64,000 nt of DNA from Candidatus Gastranaerophilales bacterium (GTDB lineage: Bacteria; Cyanobacteriota; Vampirovibrionia; Gastranaerophilales; Gastranaerophilaceae). The notes below the pieces were generated by a model that had not been told where the DNA came from, did no database searches, and saw only the letters and a list, made by a program, of their open reading frames with translations. This document shows positions 26,361 through 34,406 of the stretch, piece after piece; position 1 is the stretch's first letter; each line of letters begins with the position of its first letter. The translations under genes and the position numbers were made by a program. Location of the stretch: NCBI GenBank assembly GCA_944323285.1, contig CALURV010000010.1, positions 1 through 64,000 of the forward strand. The letters run 5' to 3'.

Positions 26361-27284
26361 CTATTTCTCCTTTTGAACAACTATTGCTATCCATTCTTTT
26401 TGGTGCATTGTTTCTATTATATTTAATTTATTTTCATTTATCGCTTCTATTACAACATCTTCTTTTCCTTCAAGTATACCGCTTAAAACAATTTTTGCAC
26501 CATTTTTCATTATTCGCTTTAAATCGGGCATGATTTGCGCAAGCACATTATGAAGAATATTTGCAAATACAAAATCGTATTTATTATTTTCTAACATTTC
26601 AGAGGTTGCTGTTTGAAAATTAATAGAATTTTCATTATTTATATCTGCATTTATTTTTGCTGTTTCAATAGCGGTTTCATCGTTGTCAACGGCATCAGCT
26701 TTAATTGCACCAAGCTTCATTGCGCATATAGCTAAAATACCTGAACCGCATCCAACATCTGCAATTGTTGCTCCTTTTTTCATATATTTTTCACAAGCTT
26801 TTATACAGAGTTGAGTTGTTGAATGAGTGCCCGTACCAAAAGCATTTCCTGGATCTATATTTACAATAATTTCTTCATTTTTAGGTGTATATTTTTCCCA
26901 AGTAGGGCAAATTACTATTTTCTCAGATACAATTGTAGGTTTCCAATTCTCTTTCCACTTTTTTGACCAGTCAATAATCTCTTGTTTTTTTATTGAGATA
27001 TTCCAGCTTCCAATATCACAATTGAAGGCATTTCTTTCTATTAATTCCTTTTTCTTTTGATTAAAAAAGTTTTGTATTTTTTCTTTTTCAAGAGAATCAG
27101 CAATAATATATGCTTTTATAATATTTTCTGTTGTTTCAATTAGTTCCAGATTTTTATATTTTTCTTCAGCTGTAATAATTCCTTCACAATCAAATTCAGA
27201 TTGAATAATGTCACATACAATATCAGAACAAACAGGATTTATTTCAACAGAAAGTTCCCAATATGTTTTATCTTTTACTGACAA
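26361..27284 (-). CDS. prmA: Ribosomal protein L11 methyltransferase
   Basis: 307 aa SAM-dependent methyltransferase modifying L11 lysines. N-terminal substrate-recognition part (residues ~1-95), then the class I methyltransferase domain: NIDPGNAFGTGTHSTTQL, IADVGCGSGILAI (SAM loop), FANILHNVL (NPP-like motif IV) and LSGILEGKE. The start overlaps the end of accA by 10 bp. The N-terminal part is slightly longer and more divergent than in E. coli PrmA, but the core is typical. Confidence 0.92.
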   Translation of the reverse strand: MSVKDKTYWELSVEINPVCSDIVCDIIQSEFDCEGIITAEEKYKNLELIETTENIIKAYIIADSLEKEKIQNFFNQKKKELIERNAFNCDIGSWNISIKKQEIIDWSKKWKENWKPTIVSEKIVICPTWEKYTPKNEEIIVNIDPGNAFGTGTHSTTQLCIKACEKYMKKGATIADVGCGSGILAICAMKLGAIKADAVDNDETAIETAKINADINNENSINFQTATSEMLENNKYDFVFANILHNVLAQIMPDLKRIMKNGAKIVLSGILEGKEDVVIEAINENKLNIIETMHQKEWIAIVVQKEK

Positions 27285-28225
27285 AATACACCCATTCTTC
27301 TAAATTTATTATATCTGTCATTTTTAAGTTTTTCGGGTTTGATATTTTTTAATTCTTTAATTGATTTTAAAATTGTTGATTTGAGTTCATTTCCAATCAT
27401 TTCATAATCACAATGAGCGCCGCCTAGAGGTTCTTTTACAATTCCATCAATTATTTCAAGTTCTAATAAATCTTCACTTGTAATTTTTAAAGCTTGTGCT
27501 GCAACATCAGCTTTTGAAGCATCTCTCCATAAGATAGAAGCGCATCCTTCAGGCGAAATAACAGTATAATAAGAATGTTCAAGCATAAATACTTTATCTG
27601 CAACAGCTAAACCTAATGCCCCTCCGCTGCAGCCTTCACCTGTTATTACAGCAATAATTGGAACATTTAACTTTGCCATTTCTCTTAAATTTTCTGCAAT
27701 AGCAGTTCCTTGAGCTGTTTCTTCTGCCTTCATGCCCGGGTAGGCTCCTGGGGTATCTATCAATGTAACAATAGGTAAGTTAAATTTATTTGCGTGGTAA
27801 AAGAGTCTTAATGCTTTTCTATATCCTTGAGGCTGAGGCATTCCAAAATTGTATACCAAATTCTCTTTTGTTGTTTTACCTTTTTGTGTCCCAATTATAA
27901 TTACACTTTGACCATCTATTTTAGCAATACCGCCAATTATAGCTCTATCATCACAGCCCTCTCTATCGCCGTGTAATTCTATAAAATCGGTTGTCATTAA
28001 TTTTACATAATCAAGAAAAGTTGGTCTGTCTGAATGTCTTGCTATTTGTAGTCTTTGTGCAGGTGTTAGATTAGCATAAAGTTCTTTTTTATATTCATTT
28101 GCCTGTTTCTCAAATGTTTCTATTTGTTCTGTTACATCCATTCCTGATGACTCGCTTATTTGTTTCAATTCTTGTATTTTTTCTTGAATTTCATATAATG
28201 GTTTTTCAAATTCTAAAATAGTCAT
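27275..28225 (-). CDS. accA: Acetyl-CoA carboxylase carboxyltransferase subunit alpha
   Basis: 316 aa. Pairs with AccD to transfer the carboxyl group from biotin-BCCP to acetyl-CoA, the first step of fatty acid synthesis. N-terminal helical segment (EFEKPLYEIQEKIQELK), then the crotonase-like core with TDFIELHGDREGCDD, IIGTQKGKTTKEN, NFGMPQPQGYRKALR, LIDTPGAYPGMKAEE and GEGCSGGALGLAVAD. AGGAG precedes the ATG. It follows accD by 8 nt, so the two subunits are co-expressed. Confidence 0.97.
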   Translation of the reverse strand: MTILEFEKPLYEIQEKIQELKQISESSGMDVTEQIETFEKQANEYKKELYANLTPAQRLQIARHSDRPTFLDYVKLMTTDFIELHGDREGCDDRAIIGGIAKIDGQSVIIIGTQKGKTTKENLVYNFGMPQPQGYRKALRLFYHANKFNLPIVTLIDTPGAYPGMKAEETAQGTAIAENLREMAKLNVPIIAVITGEGCSGGALGLAVADKVFMLEHSYYTVISPEGCASILWRDASKADVAAQALKITSEDLLELEIIDGIVKEPLGGAHCDYEMIGNELKSTILKSIKELKNIKPEKLKNDRYNKFRRMGVFCQ

Positions 28226-28233
28226 ATTTTCTC

Positions 28234-29097
28234 CTAATTCTTATGAAGATTAATCAATTTAGATATTGTGGATTTTAATTCTGCTCTTGAAGAAATCATA
28301 TCAATTTGACCATATTTCATAAGATAATTTGCTGTCTGAAAATCTGCAGGTAGACTTTGTCTTATAGTTTGTTCTATAACTCTTCTGCCTGCAAACCCTA
28401 TTCTTGCATCTTGTTCTGCAATAATAATATCACCTAATGTTGCGAAACTGGCTGTTACGCCGCCAAAAGTAGGCTCTGTTAAAACTGTTATGTATAATAA
28501 TCCTGCTTCATTTAATCTTGCAACAGCGCAGCTTGTTTTTGCCATTTGCATTAAACTTAATATGCTTTCCTGCATTCTGGCTCCGCCTGATGCTGTAACT
28601 GCAATCATAGGAATTTTTCTTTTTAGTGCTTCTTCCATTGCAAGTGTTACTTTTTCTCCTACAACACTTCCCATTGAACCGCCCATAAATTCAAAATCCA
28701 TAACTGCTGCTGCCACTTCATTACCATCTATCTTTCCGACTCCTGAAATAACAGCTTCATTCATATTTGTTTTTGCTTTTGCCTGCGTAATTCTCTTTTT
28801 ATATGGTTCCGTATCTACAAAATTCAAAGGGTCAGCTGTTGTTATATTCCCAAATAATTCTTCAAATGTACCTTCATCAAATAATTGATTTATGCGTGTT
28901 CTTGCATTTATTCTAAAATGATAATTACATTTTGGACATACATCTAAATTTTCTTCAACTTCTTTTTTTAATAATTGTGAGTTGCAATTATAACATTTAA
29001 CCCATAGTTTTCCTATACTGTCATCAATTTGAGTTTCTTTGGCTCTTCTTGCTATTTGCATTTCTTTGCGTTGTTCGAACCAATCCTTTACTGTCAT
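28234..29097 (-). CDS. accD: Acetyl-CoA carboxylase carboxyltransferase subunit beta
   Basis: 287 aa. An N-terminal four-Cys zinc ribbon (CYNCN and CPKCN, residues ~35-57) is followed by the carboxyltransferase core: SGVGKIDGNEVAAAVMDFEFMGGSMG in broken form, SGGARMQESILSLMQMAK, PTFGGVTASFA, and AFGLAG-like GFAGRRVIEQT. GGAGGA precedes the ATG. It heads accD-accA-prmA-kdsB-CDF, an apparent operon. A TATAAT is present in the upstream 100-nt gap (minus strand, 29144-29149). Confidence 0.97.
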   Translation of the reverse strand: MTVKDWFEQRKEMQIARRAKETQIDDSIGKLWVKCYNCNSQLLKKEVEENLDVCPKCNYHFRINARTRINQLFDEGTFEELFGNITTADPLNFVDTEPYKKRITQAKAKTNMNEAVISGVGKIDGNEVAAAVMDFEFMGGSMGSVVGEKVTLAMEEALKRKIPMIAVTASGGARMQESILSLMQMAKTSCAVARLNEAGLLYITVLTEPTFGGVTASFATLGDIIIAEQDARIGFAGRRVIEQTIRQSLPADFQTANYLMKYGQIDMISSRAELKSTISKLINLHKN

Positions 29098-29143
29098 AAA
29101 TGACTTCCTCCGCTAATCTACTTCGCATATCCACAACATATTT

Positions 29144-29149
29144 ATTATA
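29144..29149 (-). promoter_or_regulatory. -10 box candidate upstream of accD
   Basis: Minus-strand TATAAT about 47 nt before the accD ATG. A clear -35 box was not found. Confidence 0.35.
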
Positions 29150-29199
29150 CATCAAATATATTTCTTAGTATGTTTTTTATTGTTCTTGTAATCGTTTTT

Positions 29200-30939
29200 T
29201 TACATTCTTTCAGGTGCACTTACTGATATTAAATTCATTGCTGATTTTAATATTATTGTAACCGCCTTTACTATTGCAAGTCTTGCATACATTAAATCGA
29301 TGTCTTCAACAATAACTTTCGAGAATGTATAGAACTGATGGAATAAAGCTGATAATTCTTGCAAATACTTTGTTAATAGGTAAGGTGTTCTGTTTTGGGC
29401 TGCTGTTTTTACAATATATTTATATTCTTCAAGTTTTAATAGAAGTTTTTGTGTTATTTCTATTGATTTTGAATCATTAACATTCCATAAAATATTGTAA
29501 TTTTCCGGCTTTAATTCTTCTAAATCTCTTTCTTTTAATGAATTATTAGAAATATATTCTTTTGCGTGTCTTAATATAGAACAAGCTCTTGCGTGGGCGT
29601 ATTGTACATAAAATACAGGATTTTCATCTGTTTTTGACTTCGCAAGATCTATATCAAAATCAAGAGTTGTATCTATGCTTCTCATTATCATCCAATATCT
29701 TGTTGCATCAATACCTACATCTTCTATTAATTCATCAAGGGTAATCATTTTTGTTCTTTTACCCATTCTTACTTGTTCTCCGTTCATAACAAGGTTTACA
29801 AGTTGACCGAGTAAGACTTCTAATGAATTTGGATTGTATCCTAATACTTCAATAGCGGCTCTCATTCTTGGAATATAACCGTGATGATCTGCACCCCATA
29901 TATTTATTAATCTGTTAAAACCTCTTTGAAGCTTATTATAATGATAAGCAATATCAGCTGTTAAATAGGTATAGGCGCCGTCTGATTTTTTTATTACCCT
30001 ATCTTGATCATCACCAAATTTGGATGATGCAAACCATAAAGCACCATCTTTTTCATATAAAACATCAAGCTCATCAAGCTTTTTTATGCATTCTTCAACT
30101 TTTCCGCTTTCGTGCAGGGTTAATTCACTAAAATAATTATCAAAATGTGTGTTAAAGTTTTCAAGTAATTTTTTCTGGGAATCAAGCATCTTTAATCTTG
30201 CATATTTAGATAAATATTTTAAATGTTCTTTATTAAATTCACCCTTATAGTCTGCTTTTATTTCTTGAGCTTTTTCTTTTTGTTCTTTTACAAATTCTTC
30301 TGCTACCGAGATTAAGTATTCTCCGGTATAAAAGTTTTTCGCTTCTTCTTCATCTTCAGGAAAATCAATATTTACATTTAATTCTTTTAATATTCTTATA
30401 TATAAAGATTTGCCAAGTTTTTGAATTTGGCTTCCTGCATCATTTATATAAAATTCTTGATACACATTATAACCGGAATATTTCATAACATTAGCAAGTG
30501 CGCTTCCCATTGCAGCCCATCTCCCATGTCCTATATGAAATGGTCCTGTTGGGTTTGCACTTACATATTCAAGTATTACTTTTTCTCCATTGCCAGAATT
30601 ATTTCTTCCATATTCTGTCTTTTTCTCTATTATTTCTCTAATTATTTGATTAAATAAACAAGGTTTTATTTTAAAATTAATAAAACCGGCGGTTGTATTA
30701 ATTTCAAAATCTGTTTTATTTATGTTGTTTGCAATTAATTCAGCAATTTTATTTGGAGCTAGTTTTGCATATCTCGCAAGAGAAGCTACATTTACTGCAA
30801 AATCACCAAAATCAGGATTTTTTGGTACCTCAACATTTAAGAAGATTTCATCATCTTCTTTCATTTGTCCGAGTTCACTATTCTTTACTAAATCTTTTAT
30901 TGAATTATTTACTATTCCCAAAAAATATTCTTTCAACAT
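29200..30939 (-). CDS. argS: Arginyl-tRNA synthetase
   Basis: 579 aa class I synthetase. N-terminal Add-1 domain (residues ~1-100), HIGH motif in ANPTGPFHIGHGRWAAMG, KMSK-region counterpart VRMGKRTKMI (ArgRS sequences often have a modified motif), and the DALR anticodon-binding domain at the C-terminus ending SAPERM. YVQYAHARACSILRHA is typical. AGAAGG precedes the ATG. A region able to form two alternative hairpins lies directly in front of that ribosome site (30952-30977). Confidence 0.96.
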   Translation of the reverse strand: MLKEYFLGIVNNSIKDLVKNSELGQMKEDDEIFLNVEVPKNPDFGDFAVNVASLARYAKLAPNKIAELIANNINKTDFEINTTAGFINFKIKPCLFNQIIREIIEKKTEYGRNNSGNGEKVILEYVSANPTGPFHIGHGRWAAMGSALANVMKYSGYNVYQEFYINDAGSQIQKLGKSLYIRILKELNVNIDFPEDEEEAKNFYTGEYLISVAEEFVKEQKEKAQEIKADYKGEFNKEHLKYLSKYARLKMLDSQKKLLENFNTHFDNYFSELTLHESGKVEECIKKLDELDVLYEKDGALWFASSKFGDDQDRVIKKSDGAYTYLTADIAYHYNKLQRGFNRLINIWGADHHGYIPRMRAAIEVLGYNPNSLEVLLGQLVNLVMNGEQVRMGKRTKMITLDELIEDVGIDATRYWMIMRSIDTTLDFDIDLAKSKTDENPVFYVQYAHARACSILRHAKEYISNNSLKERDLEELKPENYNILWNVNDSKSIEITQKLLLKLEEYKYIVKTAAQNRTPYLLTKYLQELSALFHQFYTFSKVIVEDIDLMYARLAIVKAVTIILKSAMNLISVSAPERM

Positions 30940-30951
30940 AATTTTGCCTTC

Positions 30952-30977
30952 TATTTGTTTATTTGTATAAACAAATA
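30952..30977 (-). promoter_or_regulatory. Hairpin with alternative pairing in the argS leader
   Basis: TATTTGTTTA (30952-30961) pairs with TAAACAAATA (30968-30977) over a 6-nt loop. The inner half also forms part of a competing palindrome (ATTTGTTTATACAAAT on the minus strand). It ends just before the argS AAGG site, so pairing could affect translation. It is not a T-box by appearance. Confidence 0.35.
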
Positions 30978-30999
30978 TAGCAAAAAAATGTTTTAAATA

Positions 31000-31027
31000 A
31001 AAAACTAATTATTTTTAATTAGTTTTT
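31000..31027 (-). terminator. Hairpin terminator at the end of the small gene 31005-31157
   Basis: A 12-bp stem (31000-31011 with 31016-31027) over a 4-nt loop. On the minus strand the 3' arm ends in five T followed by more AT-rich sequence. The stop codon of the small gene lies inside the stem. Confidence 0.6.
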
Positions 31028-31157
31028 CATTTTCATTTAAACTCTTTTTTATACATTGGGAATATATATCAATATTACTTCTTAGAGAATTGAAATTACC
31101 AAGAAGATATTTTAATTTTTCAATAGTATTATTTTTTAATGCATATTCGCTGTTCAT
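31005..31157 (-). CDS. Small protein, 50 aa, paralogue of the gene at 31417-31554
   Basis: Not a named family. The start at ATG 31157 is supported by GAGGG four bases upstream; a longer reading from GTG 31235 has no good ribosome site. The protein is hydrophilic and helical. Its middle (NTIEKLKYLLGNFNSLRSN then IDIY) aligns with NTEDLKKIIDNIDNIKSN then VDIY of the neighbouring 45-aa protein, so the two appear to be diverged duplicates. That similarity is the main evidence that both are real genes. The C-terminus is lysine- and asparagine-rich. Function is unknown. Confidence 0.6.
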   Translation of the reverse strand: MNSEYALKNNTIEKLKYLLGNFNSLRSNIDIYSQCIKKSLNENEKLIKNN

Positions 31158-31293
31158 CTTACCCTCATGCTTTAATAATTTACTTATTTGCCTTAAATTA
31201 TTTATTCCCATATTTAAAATTAAATAAACAATCACTCTTAATATTATTAATGATAATAAATATTAATTTTTTCGATTTGAGTTAAAAAAGATA

Positions 31294-31349
31294 GATACTT
31301 TGTTATCCCAAATGGCTCTCAAACAAAGTGTGATACTAGATTAAATATA
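31294..31349 (+). repeat. Dispersed intergenic element, copy C (3' remnant)
   Basis: Matches only the last ~55 bp of the element seen at 41942-42066. It has the hairpin arms ACTTTGTT/AACAAAGT (31297-31304 and 31322-31329), a different loop, and the end GATACTAGATTAAATATA. The first half of the element is absent or too diverged to see. It lies between two paralogous small genes. Confidence 0.7.
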
Positions 31350-31416
31350 TATAGCAAATAAAAATATTAATCCCTAATTTATAATGAAGTTTAATTTTTA
31401 AATTTACAGTTAAAAC

Positions 31417-31554
31417 TTATGCAGAAGCAACTAAAACCTGTTCTTCAACAAGTAACTCATAAATATCAACATTTGATTTTATGTTATCTATATTATCTAT
31501 AATTTTCTTTAAATCCTCAGTATTTTCTCTATTTGTTAACAATTCAATATTCAT
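31417..31554 (-). CDS. Small protein, 45 aa, paralogue of the gene at 31005-31157
   Basis: Starts ATG 31554 after GGAGAAAATAA, an excellent ribosome binding site, and stops at 31417-31419. It has a helical acidic core (NTEDLKKIIDNIDNIKSN) and then VDIYELLVEEQVLVASA. The NT..(L)K..I.N....+SN[VI]DIY block is shared with the gene 260 bp downstream. There is no signal peptide or transmembrane segment and no toxin, antitoxin or RiPP-enzyme partner next to it. The length falls below common gene-calling cut-offs. Confidence 0.6.
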   Translation of the reverse strand: MNIELLTNRENTEDLKKIIDNIDNIKSNVDIYELLVEEQVLVASA

Positions 31555-31650
31555 TTATTTTCTCCAAAAAACTAACATGTTTAATATCGGCATTCATAAT
31601 TAAAAACTTTAGTTTTTAGTTTATTTATTGTTAAAAAGTGTTAATGTATT

Positions 31651-32403
31651 TTATGCAGAAAATAGTTCATATAAAATAATGGAAGCACTAACAGATAGAT
31701 TTAGAGATTCAACATTTTTTTTCATATTTAATAATATATTTTTATCGGCAATATTTATAAGAGCCTCACATAATCCGTTTGCTTCAGAGCCAAACATAAT
31801 TATAGTTTTTTCAAGTTTAGATATTTCTTTTATACTTATATTAATTTGTTTAGAAAGAGCTGTTGATATAATAATGTGATTAGGAAAATATTTTTTTAAC
31901 TCATCAGCTGTTTCTATATTCACTATTGGTACTTTAAAAAAATTTCCTGCAGAAGATCTTATGACTTTAGGAGAATATAATTCAACACAATTTCCAAATA
32001 AAATAATACCTTCAACATCGAAAGCAGCTGCACTTCTTATTATTGTACCTAAATTTCCCGGATCTGAAATAGAGTCTAATAATATCAACTTATTTTTTTT
32101 AGTTATTTCATCAATTTTTGTCTCTTTTTTCTTCGCTATTGTTAGAATTTCACAAACGGATGAAGTTGTTGATATCTTTTTCATATCGTCTTCACTAATA
32201 AGTGTTATTTCTTTTGATATTTTTTTATTTTTTATTTCTTTTGTAGCAAATATTTCTATTATTTCAATATTTGCTACAATTAATTCTTCAAGTGCTTTAA
32301 TACCTTCAACAATAAAAATATTACTTTCATCTCTATATTTTTTTTGGTGCAGTTTTTTTATTTCTTTTATTTTGTTATTTGATAACTTATCTAGAGAATG
32401 CAT
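31651..32403 (-). CDS. TrmH/SpoU-family RNA 2'-O-methyltransferase
   Basis: 250 aa SPOUT enzyme with an N-terminal substrate-binding part (HQKKYRDESNIFIVEGIKAL, typical of the 23S rRNA methylases). Catalytic motifs: SDPGNLGTIIRSAAAF (motif 1), IMFGSEANGL (motif 2) and NLSVSASIILYEL (motif 3), which form the SAM-binding knot. It probably methylates 23S rRNA or tRNA ribose; the exact target is not readable. The start overlaps the end of the aminopeptidase P gene by 13 bp. Confidence 0.9.
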   Translation of the reverse strand: MHSLDKLSNNKIKEIKKLHQKKYRDESNIFIVEGIKALEELIVANIEIIEIFATKEIKNKKISKEITLISEDDMKKISTTSSVCEILTIAKKKETKIDEITKKNKLILLDSISDPGNLGTIIRSAAAFDVEGIILFGNCVELYSPKVIRSSAGNFFKVPIVNIETADELKKYFPNHIIISTALSKQINISIKEISKLEKTIIMFGSEANGLCEALINIADKNILLNMKKNVESLNLSVSASIILYELFSA

Positions 32404-34046
32404 GAATTAGCCTGCCACTTCATATAATAATATTTTTCATAATCGCTCATTAATGATAAATCTACCAGTTTAATTTCAAAAGGAAAATGACAAAGAGATT
32501 TCATAATAATTTTATCTTCTTCAACTTTTGCATATACAGTATTTTCAAGTCTGATGCCGCCCCAGCCTTCTTTATATAACCCTGGTTCTATTGAAAATAC
32601 TGTGTTTTCAATTATCTTTGTTTTAGATATATCAGAAGAAGAAACTCTTGGTGGATTTTCATGAACAGAAATGCCTACCCCATGACCTGTTGAATGAGAA
32701 AATTCACAACCTTCAGGTGCTGTTTTATATATAGTATCTCTTGCTACTTTATCAATATTAAAGTATGAAGATTTCTTGTCATATTTTGTATAATAAGCAT
32801 TTAGAAATGCTTTTAAAACACTTGTATAAGCAGCTTTCTGCTCAGAAGTCGGGGTTCCTTTTATGAATGTTCTTGTTGTATCTGTTGCAAGTCCGCCTTC
32901 ATAATATCCGCCATAATCAACTAAAAGAAAATCTCCTTCTTCTACTTTTTTTTCCTTTGATGGCATAGAATAATGTATTATCGATGTATTACTTCCAGCT
33001 GCAACTATTGGCTTAAAGCTTAAAGACTTGGCTCCATTTTCTTTTATCGCATTTACTAATGCTTCATAATAATCATACTCTGTATATATTGTCTCAGAAT
33101 TTATCATCTCATATATTACTTTTAGTGCATTATCAGCTCTTTTAAAGCATTTTTTTAAATGTTCTATTTCTTCTTCACTTTTTACTGTTTTAAATAATTT
33201 TAAATGACTTTGAAGTACTTTGTTATTATCTTTGATTAATTTATAGTCGAACATTGAAAGCTGTGACTCATCTATATATACTTCACTTCTTTCAATTGAT
33301 TTAACAGCTTGTTCAAATTCATTTATTGGTGCAATTTTAAAATATTCGCCTATCTCTGAGATTTTACAATCAGTATATATTGTTGCTGAATTTTCATTGA
33401 TTATAGCCTTGGCTGGAAATACTGCACTATATGCAAAATCATAAGAACGTTTATTAGTTAAATAAGCTATATCTTCTAAAGAAGTTACTAATATATTGAA
33501 TTTTTCTCCAACATATTCTTTTATTAACAAGAATTTTTCGTCAGGAGTTTTACCGGCAATTTCTTTATCTACATTAAAAATATTGTAGTTTATCTTTTTA
33601 ATTTCATCTTTTTTAAAATCCATTACAGGGTCTGTATTTAGAAGTTTAATTATTGAATTTTTGGCTGTAAGATTTTTGTTTAAACAATCATAAAAATTTT
33701 TTGTTACCTTTGTTGATATTAATCCTAATTTAAAATAGCTTGGTACGGTTTGAGTTAAAGCAGTTAAAAAAGATTGTGTCATTGGCATCTTTACTACTTC
33801 AATATAATGTTTATCCACCTGTTTATCCGCTTGTTCGTGATATCTTGTATCTACAAATAAGTATATTTTATCATTTGTGAATAAAACATCTCCTGTTGAA
33901 CCTGTAAAACCTGTAATATAATAACGAGAATTTAATTCAAGTATATTATATTCAACAAGAAACTCATTTGTTGAATTAATAATAATACCGTCTAAATCAT
34001 TTTTTGACAGAAATTCTCTTAAATATTCAATTAAATTTGTATCCAT
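32391..34046 (-). CDS. pepP: Aminopeptidase P family metallopeptidase (M24B)
   Basis: 551 aa, three-domain XPNPEP-type enzyme removing residues before proline. Two creatinase-like N-terminal domains (to ~residue 300) are followed by the pita-bread catalytic domain with metal ligands in LVDYGGYYEGGLATDTTRT (two Asp), HSTGHGVG (His), SIEPGLY (Glu) and GIRLENT (Glu). The C-terminal extension after the last ligand is that of the longer eukaryote-like/cyanobacterial type. The start overlaps the parvulin stop by 1 bp. The symbol is by family. Confidence 0.9.
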   Translation of the reverse strand: MDTNLIEYLREFLSKNDLDGIIINSTNEFLVEYNILELNSRYYITGFTGSTGDVLFTNDKIYLFVDTRYHEQADKQVDKHYIEVVKMPMTQSFLTALTQTVPSYFKLGLISTKVTKNFYDCLNKNLTAKNSIIKLLNTDPVMDFKKDEIKKINYNIFNVDKEIAGKTPDEKFLLIKEYVGEKFNILVTSLEDIAYLTNKRSYDFAYSAVFPAKAIINENSATIYTDCKISEIGEYFKIAPINEFEQAVKSIERSEVYIDESQLSMFDYKLIKDNNKVLQSHLKLFKTVKSEEEIEHLKKCFKRADNALKVIYEMINSETIYTEYDYYEALVNAIKENGAKSLSFKPIVAAGSNTSIIHYSMPSKEKKVEEGDFLLVDYGGYYEGGLATDTTRTFIKGTPTSEQKAAYTSVLKAFLNAYYTKYDKKSSYFNIDKVARDTIYKTAPEGCEFSHSTGHGVGISVHENPPRVSSSDISKTKIIENTVFSIEPGLYKEGWGGIRLENTVYAKVEEDKIIMKSLCHFPFEIKLVDLSLMSDYEKYYYMKWQANSCIL

Positions 34047-34330
34047 TAGTCTTTCTTATCTGTTAAATATATTAAATGATAACCAAATTGTGTTTTTATA
34101 GGGTTAGAAACTTCACCAACTTCCATAGTAAAAGCAGCATCTTCAAATTCTTTTACCATTTGACCTCTTGTAAAATAACCGAGATCTCCGCCATTTTGAC
34201 CTGATGGGCAGAGTGAAACCTCTTTTGCTGCTTGCGCAAAATTTTTACCATTATCTATTTCTTGTTTCAATTTTAAAGCTTCTTCTTCTGTTTTAACAAG
34301 TAAATGACTTGCTTTTACATATGTAGTCAT
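34046..34330 (-). CDS. Parvulin-type peptidyl-prolyl cis-trans isomerase
   Basis: 94 aa, a bare PpiC/rotamase domain: KASHLLVKTEEEALKL, then SLCPSGQNGGDLGYFTRGQM, FEDAAFTMEVGE, and TQFGYHLIYL. The start is ATG 34330, preceded by AAGGAG; a longer reading to 34423 would add an unsupported hydrophobic stretch. No signal peptide, so it is cytoplasmic, like E. coli PpiC. It is co-transcribed with pepP (1-bp overlap) and divergent from miaB. Confidence 0.93.
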   Translation of the reverse strand: MTTYVKASHLLVKTEEEALKLKQEIDNGKNFAQAAKEVSLCPSGQNGGDLGYFTRGQMVKEFEDAAFTMEVGEVSNPIKTQFGYHLIYLTDKKD

Positions 34331-34393
34331 ATTTTCTCCTTTTTCTTGAGTATAGCATGACAAATGCTTTTGAACAATTAAAAATGTTTCAAG

Positions 34394-34399
34394 TATAAT
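34394..34399 (+). promoter_or_regulatory. -10 box 7 nt before the miaB start
   Basis: Perfect TATAAT, then 7 nt to the ATG; no Shine-Dalgarno in between. Predicts a leaderless miaB message. Confidence 0.5.
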
Positions 34400-34406
34400 T
34401 ATCATT

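Noticed and set aside
30940-31004. T-box riboswitch upstream of argS
   Set aside because: No T-box consensus, specifier loop or antiterminator is visible and the leader is too short before the neighbouring terminator; only a simple hairpin is present.
31417-31554. RiPP or bacteriocin precursor
   Set aside because: No leader double-Gly, Cys/Ser/Thr-rich core, modification enzyme or exporter lies nearby; kept only as an unknown small protein.
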